From Mycteria americana (Eukaryota > Chordata > Aves > Ciconiiformes > Ciconiidae), in the NCBI RefSeq assembly GCF_035582795.1, contig NC_134365.1, positions 73,885,635-73,949,634 on the forward strand: DNA of 64,000 nt, given 5' to 3'. This document shows positions 38,697-51,390 of this stretch, piece by piece. Within the stretch, counting starts at the first letter, position 1; every line of letters starts with the position of its first letter. Under the pieces are notes generated by a model that ran no database searches, was not told where the DNA came from, and saw nothing but the letters and a program-made list of their open reading frames with translations. A program made the position numbers and the translations under genes.

Positions 38697-38960
38697 ATCA
38701 AAAGCGAGAATATATTCTGGGTATTCCTTCTCTATCATAACTTTGAGCAGCCCCATCAGACTGCTTTGCAGGCAGCAGCACGGTGTTGCCAACAGTTTCT
38801 TCTTGTTTCACATGCAGATATAGAAGACCAGGAAAAGCGTAGGAAGGAGCCTTGTCTTCCCTCCCCACCAGTGTATATAAGCCTGTGCAGACCATTTCCT
38901 CAGCTGAGCCATGCATAATAAAGATTCACATTGTGACTTTAACGGTATAAAACACATCCT
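38697..38960 (+). mobile_element. Possible solo LTR-like segment
   Basis: GTGTATATAAGCCTGTGCAG at about 38871 is followed some 45 bp later by AATAAAGATTC, the TATA-then-AATAAA spacing seen in retroviral LTRs. Terminal inverted repeats and a target-site duplication were not established. It lies in intron 3 of the SLCO1A2 pseudogene. Low confidence. Confidence 0.2.
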
Positions 38961-39561
38961 CTGAGGATCTCTATTTAGACGGGTTTGAAGCTATCAAGCC
39001 TTTTGTTTCATTTTTGTGGCAATGACAAGAATAAGCCTGTCACTGGGCAATAAAACTCACCGATAGGCAAGGTAAGGGTCACTAACAGTAGAACTGGAAA
39101 CTTTCTTTACAGTTGCACAGGTATGAAATCTTGAAATATTATTGATTTTGAGTAAGGAGACAATCCACTCCAACCAACTTTGAGGTCACTGATTAAAAGA
39201 ACTGTAAAATGCTAAATACGACCTTATGTTCAAAGAAAGTTTATAAAATCTTTCTGGTTTGTTAGTTGATTCAATACAAAGCTCATAAAGTAGCTGTATT
39301 TTGTTAGTTGCTCTGTCATATCTTAAGATACTGCAGAAATTAGCTGAAGCATCTTTTAATCCTAAACTTCCTCATTTAAGTTGTCCTGTTAGTTTCCAGG
39401 ACAGTAAATAGGTAAGCACCAGCTGAAACAGTAGGATAGATGTGGTCACTATTGTCACATACAGCAATCGACAGATTGCTGTGGACATGAGAGTCACTAA
39501 TATATGCTCATCCAACATACTCTATTTTCAAAGAATAAGAAATATTAAAATGAGTGATTAC

Positions 39562-39697
39562 CAATTTCAAAGCTTCCATTAATGATCCCCGCTAAAGAAG
39601 CTGGAATATTAAATTGTTTCTCTATCTGTGTGTACATGCTGTAAGCACCAGACATCGTTTTACCAACAAATGCAAGTGATGGCGCCAGCAGAAATAC
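39562..39697 (-). pseudogene. SLCO1A2: SLCO1A2 pseudogene exon 3 (TM1)
   Basis: 136 bp, two codons shorter than the paralogue's exon 3. Open. Encodes VFLLAPSLAFVGKTMSGAYS and FNIPASLAGIINGSFEIG. The FNIP...INGSFEIG string is characteristic of the 1A subfamily. Splice sites are canonical. Confidence 0.88.
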
Positions 39698-40825
39698 CTA
39701 GGAAGGAAAGAGGAGAATGCATAAAGAATTCAAAGTTATATGTTTAGGAATATTCCATGGTTATTTTCCCCACTGAAGATGTGCTTCCAGATAAAACAAG
39801 TGAACAGTCCTGATCCACTGATACGTGTGTAAATACAAGTTCAAATCCCATCATCTATCCTTGTTCACAGAGTTATGGCTTCACTAAACCAAAAAAATGA
39901 GGAAAGACTTTGTTCTTCACCTGCTCCCATTGACCAAGACCGCCTTCAGAAACCCTAAGCCCCATTTCCCCAGCCAAGACCGGTGCAGCACAGCCTCTCC
40001 CACCGTGTGTCTGCTGCAAGATTGCCATCTGCAGGACCGCGTAACGGCTGCGGCCAGACCAGGGTGCAAAGGCCTTCGCACCCTTTGCTCGTCTGAATGA
40101 TAAATTACTTGCAGAACTAAGATCGTTTTCTTTGATTGAATTACTTAATCAAGTATCTGCTCTCCCACCTCAGTAGAGGTCATGAGCCCAGAACAAGTCA
40201 TTTCCAACCGTAGTAGTAAATAGTGTGTCCTTTTTACAAAAATGTAGTAGCAATTGACAGTAAAAAAATAAATATTAATATATGCAGTAGTATTCAAAAC
40301 CTTTTAACTTTAGGGTTCTCGATAAACAATATTTATGAAATAAAATCAATAGTATTTTTAAATACATCTGCTGCAAATGCTAAATAGCATAAGTAATATA
40401 TTTGGTCTTTGAAACAGTATTAAAAACAAGCTATTTTACAACCTTTTATAGAGCTTCTTGACAACTTGAATAGTCTAGGGTACATCAACAGCCAGTTTTA
40501 ACTGCCATGTGGCAATTGGTAAGGTTCATTTCATAGGTTTAAGAAGGAATGGTAAATATGTCGGACTAGGGGGATTACACAAATTCAGAGGTGGAGCTTC
40601 AATCAACCATACCTCCAACACCTCACAGAGTGTAAAGTTCAGGGACATACAAAGCAACACACGATTGCTTACAAACTTGCTTGACCTTGGTTAAGGCATT
40701 AAGGATAAGGAAAGAAACAGAACTTATTCATTCGTTTAGTCTAGATTGTAACTTCTACCAAACCGCTATAAGTGCAAGCAACTACAGTTGTGTGTTCATA
40801 AAAAATTGCTAAAATATTTCTGTAC

Positions 40826-40936
40826 CTTCAGCTTGGAAATGCAGCAGAATTTGTCCCCTGCACGTGGCTTCTCAGCTTCTTTCATGTTGCCTTTTTTAAT
40901 TGATCCCAGTGTCTGTTTCTGAGTCTGTCCAATGAT
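40826..40936 (-). pseudogene. SLCO1A2: SLCO1A2 pseudogene exon 2 (start codon)
   Basis: ATG at 40883-40885, then 20 codons ending DKFCCISKLK, donor AAG|GTACAG. The CxSKLK ending matches human OATP1A2. A likely acceptor (polypyrimidine then AATAG) puts the exon start near 40936. It has no defect. Confidence 0.8.
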
Positions 40937-43900
40937 CCTATTACAGCGTTGAAAAAGGCAAAAGAAAAAAAGGAACATTATTGTCCCATGTTTGCAAAAA
41001 ATCAGATTCCTTCTAATATATTTGATACTTAGGCGTCTTCCTTAAATAAATGTAAACTGGGTTCTAACAAAACTGGATTCCAACAAAAGCCACAAGCCTA
41101 TAAACTTTCTTCTAATCAAGAAAATTTGACATGTGAGTGTCAACAATGTAACAGCTAGCTATTTGTCATCAAATACAGAATGCTGTCAGCAGCATACAAC
41201 CAGTAAGCAAAGAACAGAGAAAAGAGACATTCTGAGGGCAAGCTAGTTTGTCTGTGATACAGCTTTTCAGTCTTCTTCACAAGCATTTGGTACTGACCAC
41301 TGTGGGAGACAGGACTATGAAGACCAATATGTTTCACTGACGTATACCTGTCTCCGTGGTCTTTATTTACTATGCCTGTCCTTCCTAGCTGTGAAAAGGA
41401 CATTTAGTTCTACTCCGCATGTTCTATTGAGGCCTCCTCTCTTCCACTGGCATCAATGTAAATTGGTTAATTTTAACAGAAACTGTATTGGAGACTAATA
41501 TCTTGGCATTATAATTAGAAGGAGAAAAAATAAAACCAAAACCACCAGATCAACTTAAGTTCTAAATGGAAACAAACCAGACTCCATTCTGCTTCCCGTG
41601 CAAAGGTTTGCAAAAACATCCCCCTATTTCTCTGCCTACTTTTAGTCACTTGCATCTCAACTTGATGGTTAGAGCTTCTGGTAGCACTAAGCTACCTGCT
41701 TTCTTACACATCTTACATATTTCCCAAAAATGTGTTCAAAGAAGGAGCAGTGTATTCCAGGATCTTGGAATATACTTATCTGAGGGTTTGCACAATGAGT
41801 TAAACAGGGAGAACACCCGTTTAAAGAAGATGTCTCTCTAAGGATTGCCACACAGGCTTCATTAAATCAAGGTATTCAATACAGTTCCCCCTGCCTGATG
41901 GGGTAAGGTGAAGAAAACCAGGGCAAGTCAGAGCCCTACCTTACAGTCGGGATGGATATAGGTTAATTTCCTCTTTTTCATCTCAGATACACTTTCTAAG
42001 GGTGAACTTGTGGCACCTGCTCCTATCTATGTTTTCTACTTCATGGTGCCATGGCTGGGAAGCAAGTTGTCCTTGACAAGCCCACCAATAGGACTGAATT
42101 GCCTTTCACATTCTTCAGCCCAACACCCCCCCAGTCAATCTCTTCAAACACTAATTTCTACAGCAATGTTAATCCTCTCAAATGTGCTTCTTTAACTTGA
42201 TTCCTAGCAAATTCATGGGCATTAACTCCTTTTACAGCTACCTCTTTATTTTCAGTCTCTAAAAGCGTTATGCATTATTATAGCATTCCTGGCAATACTT
42301 ACTTTACAATTAATTGTCGGTGGTCAGCAATTCAGACAATTAACTATGACATATAAATAGTTTGCATTTCTGCTTTGTTAAAGATGCTTACACAAACTGT
42401 GTTCAATCACCAGTACTAAACTGCTCTCATACAGCTTTGCACTTTCTTTGCAATTTGGCATAAAAGTTTATATCCTAGGGAATCGTTTATGCCTTATCTT
42501 AACACTGCTTTTTTCAGACTGTAGCCCACCTGTGATGCCAAAAGGCGAGCAACAGAACAAAGATTGCAGTCCCCTATGTCTGTCCTCTTCTGCTCCTAGT
42601 AGTTGGCAATGGGATTCTGTCTCTTACTATAACAGTCCCTGCATTTCACTAACATACACAGGGAACATCATCTGGCTAATTATAGGTTTTCTTTTCTGGT
42701 GCTAAAAGAAACCAGCCAGCAACCTCTGCCCAAGTTTCTCTTGGCACATCAGAAACATCACACTGCCCCTCATACAATTACAGATGACAAAATGGCAATG
42801 TTTGCCTTTACTTATTATTACCTTCCCTAAAAGCATAAATTATGGTAGAAAAAAATGCATTTCATTTAATAAGAATAATAAGATTATTAAGATTATTAAT
42901 TGAATAACAAAATATTTCCAGAATTATTATTTCCAGCTATATTCCAGAGGTTGCTTTCCCCAGCTTTAAAATCTTTTTGTGGTCACACTTGGTCAAATGG
43001 AACTGAAGCCATCACAGACTAACAGCCTAAATTATCAGAGAGATGTAGGTGCGTAACTCACTCACCTCAGGTGCTTTTACACCAGACTTTAAATCCAGGT
43101 TAGAAATCAGACTACCATTTCTGTACCTAAAGATGAACCAATAGTGTTCCCACTCCCTTCTCCCATCTCCCTGCTCTCCATTGTGCATTCCTGTTGCTTT
43201 ACCTTTCTTCCACTCTTGGGCTCTCTGGGTTCTTCTGCAAACCTTTTTAACTCATTAAACAGGCAGAAATTTAATGCAGTAAAAAGCTGCTTTCCAGGTA
43301 GTGAACTGATTTGGCCTGCAGAATGGTTCAACACATGTCAGACCCACATAAGCAAAAGAGCAGGAAAGTGGAGCCAAGAACATGAGAAGAGAGGAGAAAG
43401 TCAGGGTGAAAGCAGAGTAGGAAAGGATGGAGAGTGACACCTGCCCATCTGAGCACCTCAAATATTTGTGGAACTACAGTCTCAAGCCCTAACCTAAGCT
43501 GCCCAGGCCAGCCCTGAACACAGCTGTCCTCCCAGGATCAGCACAGCTGTAAGGAAATTATCTCCTTCAATGAACATCAATCAGTATCTCTTTAGTTAAC
43601 AGCACGAGGAGCGGCATGCTACTAGGATATTCATGTTGTGACTAAGTTTTGTAACAAACCGCCTGAGAAATTTGCGCAGGCCAGGTGAGACTATATATTT
43701 ATGCAAAAGTTTACCGTCAGGTTCTGATTAACCTACCAGCTATCATGTAAACACCTACACTTGAATCCTACTCATAAGCCTCCAATGCCCACTGAAATTT
43801 CAGGGAAGAGGTCAGTAAAATCCCTCCTTACAGGATCTTATTCCTTCCACTTCTGCGCTGAGTTTGGAACATACTTATGGAAGGCTAAGAAGTTAGTTAG

Positions 43901-46900
43901 CAGCAACATCACAACTGCCTCTTCCAGCCATCTCCACTACTGGACTAAATTTCCACAGGCAACCAGAAAGACAGACAAGTAATCAGAAGACTTGTTTCTA
44001 GAAGACAACCCCTTTACATAGTTCACAAAGAACTAAAGCGCACAGCGTGGACAGTTTTAGTACAGGCTATAGCTACAAAGCAGATGCGTGAAGTACAGCT
44101 GATGTAACTTGGGCTGAACGAGGTTGGCTTAGAAACAAAGCAGATACATCCTGTGTGGATCAAAGCAGGCGTGTTCAGCGTGGTCAACTACAGCAGGCAG
44201 GCTAGCATTAAGAGACGTAAGTGTGGACCTATTTGTCCTACACAAACCCATAAATACATTTTATAGTTTAAAACCACATTTCACCTTAGCTAACCAAGAA
44301 AAAAGAACAAAAGCACACAAATAACTGGATTTAAATGTCTAGGTAGCAATGTTCTGCAAGTTGCCTTGCCTGAGTCCCAAGGGGACACCCTTTTTTCAAT
44401 GTAAAATGCATCTTCTGTTTGGCTCAGCTTAGTCATATGGATAAACTGATATGTCCCTCTTTTGTTTACAAACAGGATTAAAAATCACATGAGGTAACCA
44501 AGCAGAGGGCAATTAGCGTCAGAATTTTTAAGTAATTTATTTTTCCAGTTGCAAAAAGCATTTTAAAATCTTGTTTTACTAGGCACAGTTCAAACTGTTA
44601 CTCAAATGCAATTACATGAATGTTAGACTGAGACAAAGGAAAATATTCTCATGGCAAAACAATTAGGTACTTGAATTTTTGAAAAGGTTTTCAGAAGAAA
44701 TGACTGATTTTGTATGCTTAAGCCTTGACCTTTATTCTAAATTGTGGAAAATTAACCCAAGTACACTTACTGCAGAATTCGTGGTTTTGCCAAATGGTTT
44801 CAGCTGTGCATTTTAGAGTACTCGCTCAGATGTGAAAGACACAGACTGAGTTCTTCATTAGAAAAAAATTAAGCCCATCTCTTTCTCTTCCCCACAAAAA
44901 AGGTCAAGAGCTACAGCAGTGCCAGATCCCTGAGGATGAAGTGCTGACACTCCTGCCCACTGAAGATGTCTGCAGAGTGCTCACAAGCAAGAAAGGAGCT
45001 TCAAGAGTGTACACAACTGTGTAGATTTACAGGTTAGGCTGTGTCCTAGCAAAGGGTGACACAAGGTCAGACTGGAACAGGGGAATAAAATTGTGTTTCT
45101 CACATCTTGGGGGGGTGTTTAAGCCCTGAGTTAGTGGATGGAAAGCAGCACAGGCATAATCATTGGCCTCTTCTTGCTGTCTTGGAATGATTTGGAAGAA
45201 AGTGTAGCCCTTCCCGGTTGGTATAAATCACTCAGAGGCTCAGCTGTAGGGCAGAACTGGGTCTGAACCAAAAGCAGCGAAAATTACCTCAGTCCCTGAA
45301 GCACAGAGGCATAATATCACTCTCCTCAGCATCTCCTCAGCTGGTCTTCAGTGTTTCTTCTCAGTGTAACAGCCTTTCTGGATCTATTTTCAAAGTATCC
45401 AAGTTTAACTACCTACTATATAACTGGGGTGCTGTTAATTCTAGAAGGGAGCAATGATCCTAATAATTAGGCACTGCAACATTCACTAGGAGCACCCTTT
45501 TCTCGGGACTTCTGTTGAATGATGATGGTTCACCATGCAAAAGTAAAAGATAAAAAAGCTGCCTATAGTCACATAGCCACTGTGGTTGTCCTACAGGCTG
45601 GGGTGCTGTTAGTTACTGATTACTGACGTTACAAAATCAGAGTAGTATGACCAAGCGTAAATAGTTCTAGCTAATGTGACGAGAAGAAATTATGTGACTT
45701 TAATCAAATCGGATAGACATCAGATCTAAGAATCAATAGATACACCTTCAAGTACTGGTGCTGAAGCGGGTTTCATCTGTGACCTTAAGTCTCTTGATGA
45801 CACTTGTGTTTGTCTCCCTCACAGGAATAACTACTAATGTACATGAAAAGCCTAAATACAAGGTCTAAAGAGTGTGGTGAGGGTGGGACTGGGATTAATG
45901 AAAGCCTGGCTTTGAGCATAGCCTCCAGGGCAGTGTTTCTCAGACTTCTCAGGAAGCATCCAGCCTTCCTGAAAAATCTCCCTGGACTATCACATACCCT
46001 GTGTGGTTAGGCTGCTGGAAGTGGGAAATAACAGACTGGCAAGGTACTTGGCATTTTTGTTACACAGTATATTTTTCTCTCACAAACTTAAAAGTCTGCT
46101 GCTGTACTGAAAAACATTTTGTAGACGCCTTGCTGATGCCTTACAGACCACTGGTGGCTGAGGATCCTGGCATGCTCAGCACTGCACCAGAGCATGAGGT
46201 CTTACCTTTCCCTGTTATTTCTTATAATAAAAGTTCACAATTGTAAATTTCCGAGAGCATATCTTCTCAGTTCTCACACACTAGAAAATTTCTCAAGTAA
46301 GACTCTATTAACATGCTTCCAATTTGTGAAAAGCTTCATTCTCCCTCAGAAAATATACTTTTCATAAGAGCTATCGCCCTGCTTTCTGTTCTCGTTTCAT
46401 GATGGTCTCCAAACCACACCTGATGGCTGTCTCTACGGGGATTTTGCTTATATAGTTTAAGTAGAAACAGAAATTCTGTTTCCACCTTTGATTTCCTTTA
46501 ACTAAAATCTGAGGTAAAGTCTTATTTCCCACTAAGATATTTTGAGAGTTTTCTTGCATTTTATACTTTCTCCACTTATCCATTGCCACTTTGGGAAAAT
46601 TAAAAAATCCTCAGACAAAACAAGAAGAAAATATAAAGACAGTGGTCCGAATTCTGCCACATACTGGTTTGTGTTCACAGAAGACAGTACAATGAAAAAG
46701 CAATAGCGAACAGAGGTAGAAAAAGGCTGGGTATAAAGATGCCTTAACTCCATGCGGCCATCCTTGCTGCCCTTAAAAAAACAGCTAAAGGTGATGAGGG
46801 AAGAGGACGCTGTCTACCAAAACAGCAGTTGTTCAACAGTGTATGTCAACAGCTCTGTAGTATTCATTCAGGTGTAAAGTGACTTCTCTCCTGTACCCAT

Positions 46901-48255
46901 ACCATGTCCAACAGCCCTCTGTGTACAGCTGAGCCTTGTTCTATGTAGGAGAGAAGCCTCGGTGCCACTAGAGCATTACCCTTGCTTTTGTATTAAAAAT
47001 ATCTTAACTTCAGTATTCCAATTGTAATAGTTCTGGAAATCTGACTGCAAGCACCTGATCAAGAGACTTGGCTAGAATGCATAGGGCATTCGATATGTGA
47101 TATTTATTTTAATTCATTAGAAACTAGAACTGTAGATCTCAGTTTAGCTGTTTTTTACCATGTGTTTAGCTATTACAAGGGCTTACCAGTCCTTTCTTCC
47201 TTCTCACCCCATCCATTTTTTTTAATATTTCATCTCAAAACTGTTTGTAGAATATATTCTACATATATTTTATATTTTAATCCATGCCTGTTTGTGGGGA
47301 GGAGACACCATGGTTTTGACTAGAGAAATCCCTCTTTTCAAATCTCCTTATCCATCATAATTATTTAAAAGTGAGCTTCTGAGATGCATGCAAGTGTTTT
47401 CAGTATCTACAGAAAATAAGCAAACGAGTGAAATAAAAGCAATTGTTTGCGGTTTTGATTAATTATTAAATAAATAACCATTAAATAAACTTTGATGAGA
47501 CAAAGTCATAGGCATATCACATACAGGACTGTAATTCTACAATCTCAGTAGGATTATTTTGTTCAATAATAATTTCTGCTCAGGGTGAGTAAGGTTGAAG
47601 ATTCAGACCCAGCAAAGGAATTACAAAAAATGGAAAGCAAAAATTCCAGTCAAATAAATATCTCCTTATAGCAGGCACTTATCAATTTGCTTTAAATACT
47701 TCTCTCCATATCAGAGAAAAATAACCCAGGTGGCAGTTTAAGTGATTTACAGTTTGTGCCTACTATCATATGATTTCCTAGCTCCACTTTAGAGAACTTC
47801 GTTTTTAAAATTTCCCCTAGAATTCATCATCAATAATGTGCATTTTAGAAACTGAACACAAATAAGTGCCCTCTTTCCTCTTAAAAAGAAAAATAATAAA
47901 GGGGAAGAAGAAGGAGAAAAAAAAATATATTATCTTTTCAAGAGTTGAAGTACCTCTTCAGGATGATGGCTTCAATTACTGCATGCATTGGCTTATCTCA
48001 TCTGACTTTTGAGGTTTAAATGCCTGTTTACAAAGATTCACATTGCCTGTTATAAAAGATTTACTCTTACACATGCCACTCAGTTTTGGTCAATTCATAT
48101 TAGCATATTTGCAAAGTGCCTTAAAGTAGGAACCTATATGCTGAACACTCACAGGAGTCAAAAGAATTTCACTCACTGATGTGCTTAAGTATGAACTGAG
48201 TTTATCTTTAAAAGCAAAATGAAGAAATAGATGTTTCAAGGGCATATTCCTTTGG

Positions 48256-48290
48256 ACACACACATGCACACACAGACACACACACAAACA
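48256..48290. repeat. CA microsatellite (interrupted)
   Basis: ACACACACATGCACACACAG then further CA units, ending CACAAACA. Confidence 0.9.
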
Positions 48291-49590
48291 GGAGTTTTCC
48301 CAAGGATTGTCTGCATTCAAACCTCTCTGGTGTTCTATTTTTCTGCAGTACTTCCTTTCTCATGGTGCTATTGGAATTATAGCAATCTTTGTTTCATGGA
48401 GAAAGGGTATTAGAGACTTCTGCTTACAAATGAACAAAGGCTAGTATCCATACATTTGGCTCCACAGTCTTGGAGGAAGGAAAAATGCCTTTTACAGGGA
48501 TAATGAAAGAAATCATTCCTATAAAAATAGTGTTTTCCCAGAAAAAAATTAGACTGAAAATATATTTATTTTAAATTTTAGCTGCCTGAGAGTGCTGGAG
48601 AGCTTTTATATTTTTTCAGGCTTTTTGGGAGCTGAAGGATGTTGGGGAAACATTTTTAGGGTAAATGTGTGTTCTCAATCTTAAAGTAGGTAATTGTAGC
48701 CTACTTGCGTGGTCTGCATGCATAAAAAGTGCCTGAAGGAACGCACCCATAAGGCCCATACCTGGGCACTTTAGTGACTTCTGTGAATTTTCAGTGTTTG
48801 AATGTGCTTAGGTGCCACTGGGAAGCATTTACGGTGCAGATCTTGACCTTTATAACCTGCTTTTGTTTCAGCACACAGCCTTCAGCAGTGGTACTGGGGT
48901 ACTGAATGAAGGTAAGGAGCCACTCCCAGCCATTTGCCAGTGATCATCAACATGTACAAACTAAGTACCTCTCAAAAAAAATAGGAGTAGAGATATGAAA
49001 TTACATATGTTCACAAATGCACAGTTTAATATTCAGTAAATGTATGTAAAGTTCAATGCATATGGAATTCAGTATTTTTCTGTATTGTGATTAATTCACA
49101 GATAATACAGCATTATAGAGAGTCTGTGATGTCTTAGCATATTGAATTCCCATCTTCTTCATGGGATTTCTCCTAAAGGCCATATTTGCACCAAGTTCAC
49201 TGCTTCCTGCATTATCAGCCCACCGCTTAAGAAACTGAGACTACAAGTATTTTTTTCTGTCTGGGTAGATTTTGTTTGAGGGTCACTCTAACCATTCTAA
49301 TGCTTCAATATAAGGAAAATACCTTGAGAGAGTCAAATATTTGTATAGAGTGAGGTATACCCTATTCTTAGCAAGTAGATTTGTTGAAGATCCTCATCTA
49401 GAGTCTCACAATAGGTATTAGAGAGAGTCAGATATTTCCAGAGAGTAATTTATCCCCTCTTAAGACAGTTGTCTAAAATAAGTGGGAGGAAACGGTCTCT
49501 GGAGGTGTTTCTTTCTTCCCTTTGATTTGAAAGTCTGGAGAGCTAGCTTAGACTAGATAACTAACTTTTAGACAGATAAAAATCAGGTCA

Positions 49591-49637
49591 AATGACATAA
49601 GGAGAGATAACAAAAGGTTATCTCTCCTTATGTCATT
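49591..49637. repeat. Perfect 21-bp inverted repeat, 5-base loop
   Basis: Arms at 49591-49611 and 49617-49637 are exact reverse complements (first arm starts AATGACATAAGGAGAGATAA), separated by AAAAG. Pairing stops at both outer edges. The short loop would give a very stable cruciform or hairpin. Confidence 0.95.
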
Positions 49638-51208
49638 CTAGATCTACTCGTCTTGGCCAAGGAACAAAAAAGCCTGTCATCCAGCAGCTCCCAGCCTAAG
49701 GTCAGGAGACCCTTACCATTGCTTACGCAAGCTCACAGGAAATTCAGATGGATAAATGGTGTTCTTATGGAAATCAGTAGAAGTTCTCAGTAAAAAATGC
49801 AGAGTTGATGTACAATTATTGGTCCTAGTCTAAATGTTATACGTAATGATGAGTTACCTACCAAAATTACAGAAGTCACTTCTGGCCTTACTCTAAATAC
49901 AATACATTATTTTGGAAACACTGAGGACTAAGTAGCTCTTTCCCAGCACTGCAGTTGTAAACAACCACGAATGTAACTAATTCAGGAAAAGCTGGAAATA
50001 CGAGCTATGTCTCCACAGAACTGAGCACTGCAGCAGTCATGGGTTGCACATCCCATAGGACATAGCATGGCAACCCAGATAAGGATGTCGTGACACAGAT
50101 TAGGTTCGCTGTCATTTCCCCCATCAGTTCAGAGCTGGACCACAATCCAAGCAACGTTTAAAACCATTTTCTTTCTCAGTTGTATCTCCTGAGATCTGCT
50201 TCTGTACTGCAGGCTTATCAGGAGACACAAGGGACCTTAAAATTTTACCCCTCACTAGTAGTGATCGGGACAGTGGCTGTGCAGAGCTGTGATAGTTGAA
50301 TAGCCATGCAGCTCCCAGTCTCCATGACTAACGGAAAGAATTTCTAACAAGGACAACACAGAATTTTCTTCTCAGGGTTGTGCCCTGGTCTGGGTACACA
50401 CTCCAAAAGCCTCACTGCAAAGTTAAACCTTTTAACAAACCAGCAAAACTGAGTCTGGAAATCTCACAAGACAGGCTCTTTCACAACATTTTCTCTCCTT
50501 TCAGCTGCTTATAGAGGTCACAACATCTACACAGAGCAAAAAACCCTTCTCAAGATATTTTGGGAACCTACTCTCTCAGAAGACAGAGAGGAAGGATGCA
50601 AAATAAAGAAAGATGTAATAATTTAACTGATCCTCCTTTAATAAAAAATGCATTTATTCTGGCAGTGGTTATACTAGACTGAGATAAATCATGGGAAGTC
50701 ACAAGGTCTCATTGTACTGGCCAATGAAGAGACTAATAGGTAAGAGCTTGATCTACGCTAGCCAGGCAGGGAAGCACCCATCTGCATTTAACAAAGAAAG
50801 CGGGGTGGTGTTTATCCCTGTATTTGCAGAAACACAGAGAGGCACAAGACCTTCTGCCCATTTTGAGCCTAAATTCAGATTTAGCTTGACTATACAGTAA
50901 CACTTCCTTTCCTCTCACCTCAACAGAGCGCATGTCAGCTACAGACCAGATGAAGATTCAGATCTGTCTTCCATCCTCGACTCTGCCATCAACTCTGTGC
51001 GTGCCCTTTAACTCATCATCGTGTCAATTTTTTCCCCTGTAACACAAGAACAATAAATAGTCATTTATAGCAAGCATTCAGATCCATACATTGGAGATAA
51101 TATTCTCTATGTGCAAAACATTAATTGCTGTCTGTTTTCATAACTATTTATTTATTTAAACTAGTGAAACTGTCATAAGTTTCTCTCTTAAGAAAGCAGT
51201 TTAGCACA

Positions 51209-51268
51209 TTGATTTCCACTTGTATGGAATTGTATGGAATTGTATGGAATTGTATTCCACTTGTATGG
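51209..51268. repeat. Decamer tandem repeat TGTATGGAAT
   Basis: Three exact TGTATGGAAT units at 51221-51250, then a partial. The array is flanked by a direct copy of TTCCACTTGTATGGA on each side (about 51214 and 51255), so the array looks like an expansion inside a short duplication. Confidence 0.9.
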
Positions 51269-51305
51269 ATTTGGGGGGTTTGCTTTTGTTTTAGCAAAAC
51301 AGGTT

Positions 51306-51390
51306 AATGTCTTCCAGCCTTGTGGCAAACTTTATGGAGACATAAAATTCTTTATTCTTCGTAAAATTTGCCACAAGGCTGGAAGACATT
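51306..51390. repeat. Perfect 24-bp inverted repeat, 37-base spacer
   Basis: Arms 51306-51329 and 51367-51390 are exact reverse complements; each contains CCAGCCTTGTGGCAAA or its complement. The spacer is AT-rich and does not itself pair well. No flanking target duplication or element body was seen. Confidence 0.95.

Larger units (their letters stand above)
27312..40936 (-). pseudogene. SLCO1A2: SLCO1A2 (OATP1A2) unitary pseudogene
   Basis: Orthologue of the organic-anion and thyroid-hormone carrier OATP1A2. Recognised by the N-terminus ending CISKLK, by SSIV[14 protein letters not shown] and FMPKSLEQQFGKSASDAIFL, and by the C-terminal YLGLPA. Eleven of the usual fourteen coding exons are found in order with matching phases. 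Lesions seen: TGA at 33071-33073 in exon 6 in place of a conserved arginine; net +1 shift in exon 8 with TAA at 31964-31966 and a further TAA in the restored frame; GC instead of GT donor after exon 8; one extra base in exon 9 (near 29618); no exons 10-12 in the 436 bp between exons 13 and 9; TGA at 28471-28473 in exon 14. The other exons are open, which suggests recent loss. The lesions are too many and too varied for sequencing error alone. Confidence 0.9.

Noticed and set aside
49591-49637. Hairpin as a microRNA gene or transcription terminator
   Set aside because: The loop is only 5 bases and the stem ends abruptly, unlike pre-miRNA; rho-independent terminators do not apply to a vertebrate nucleus.
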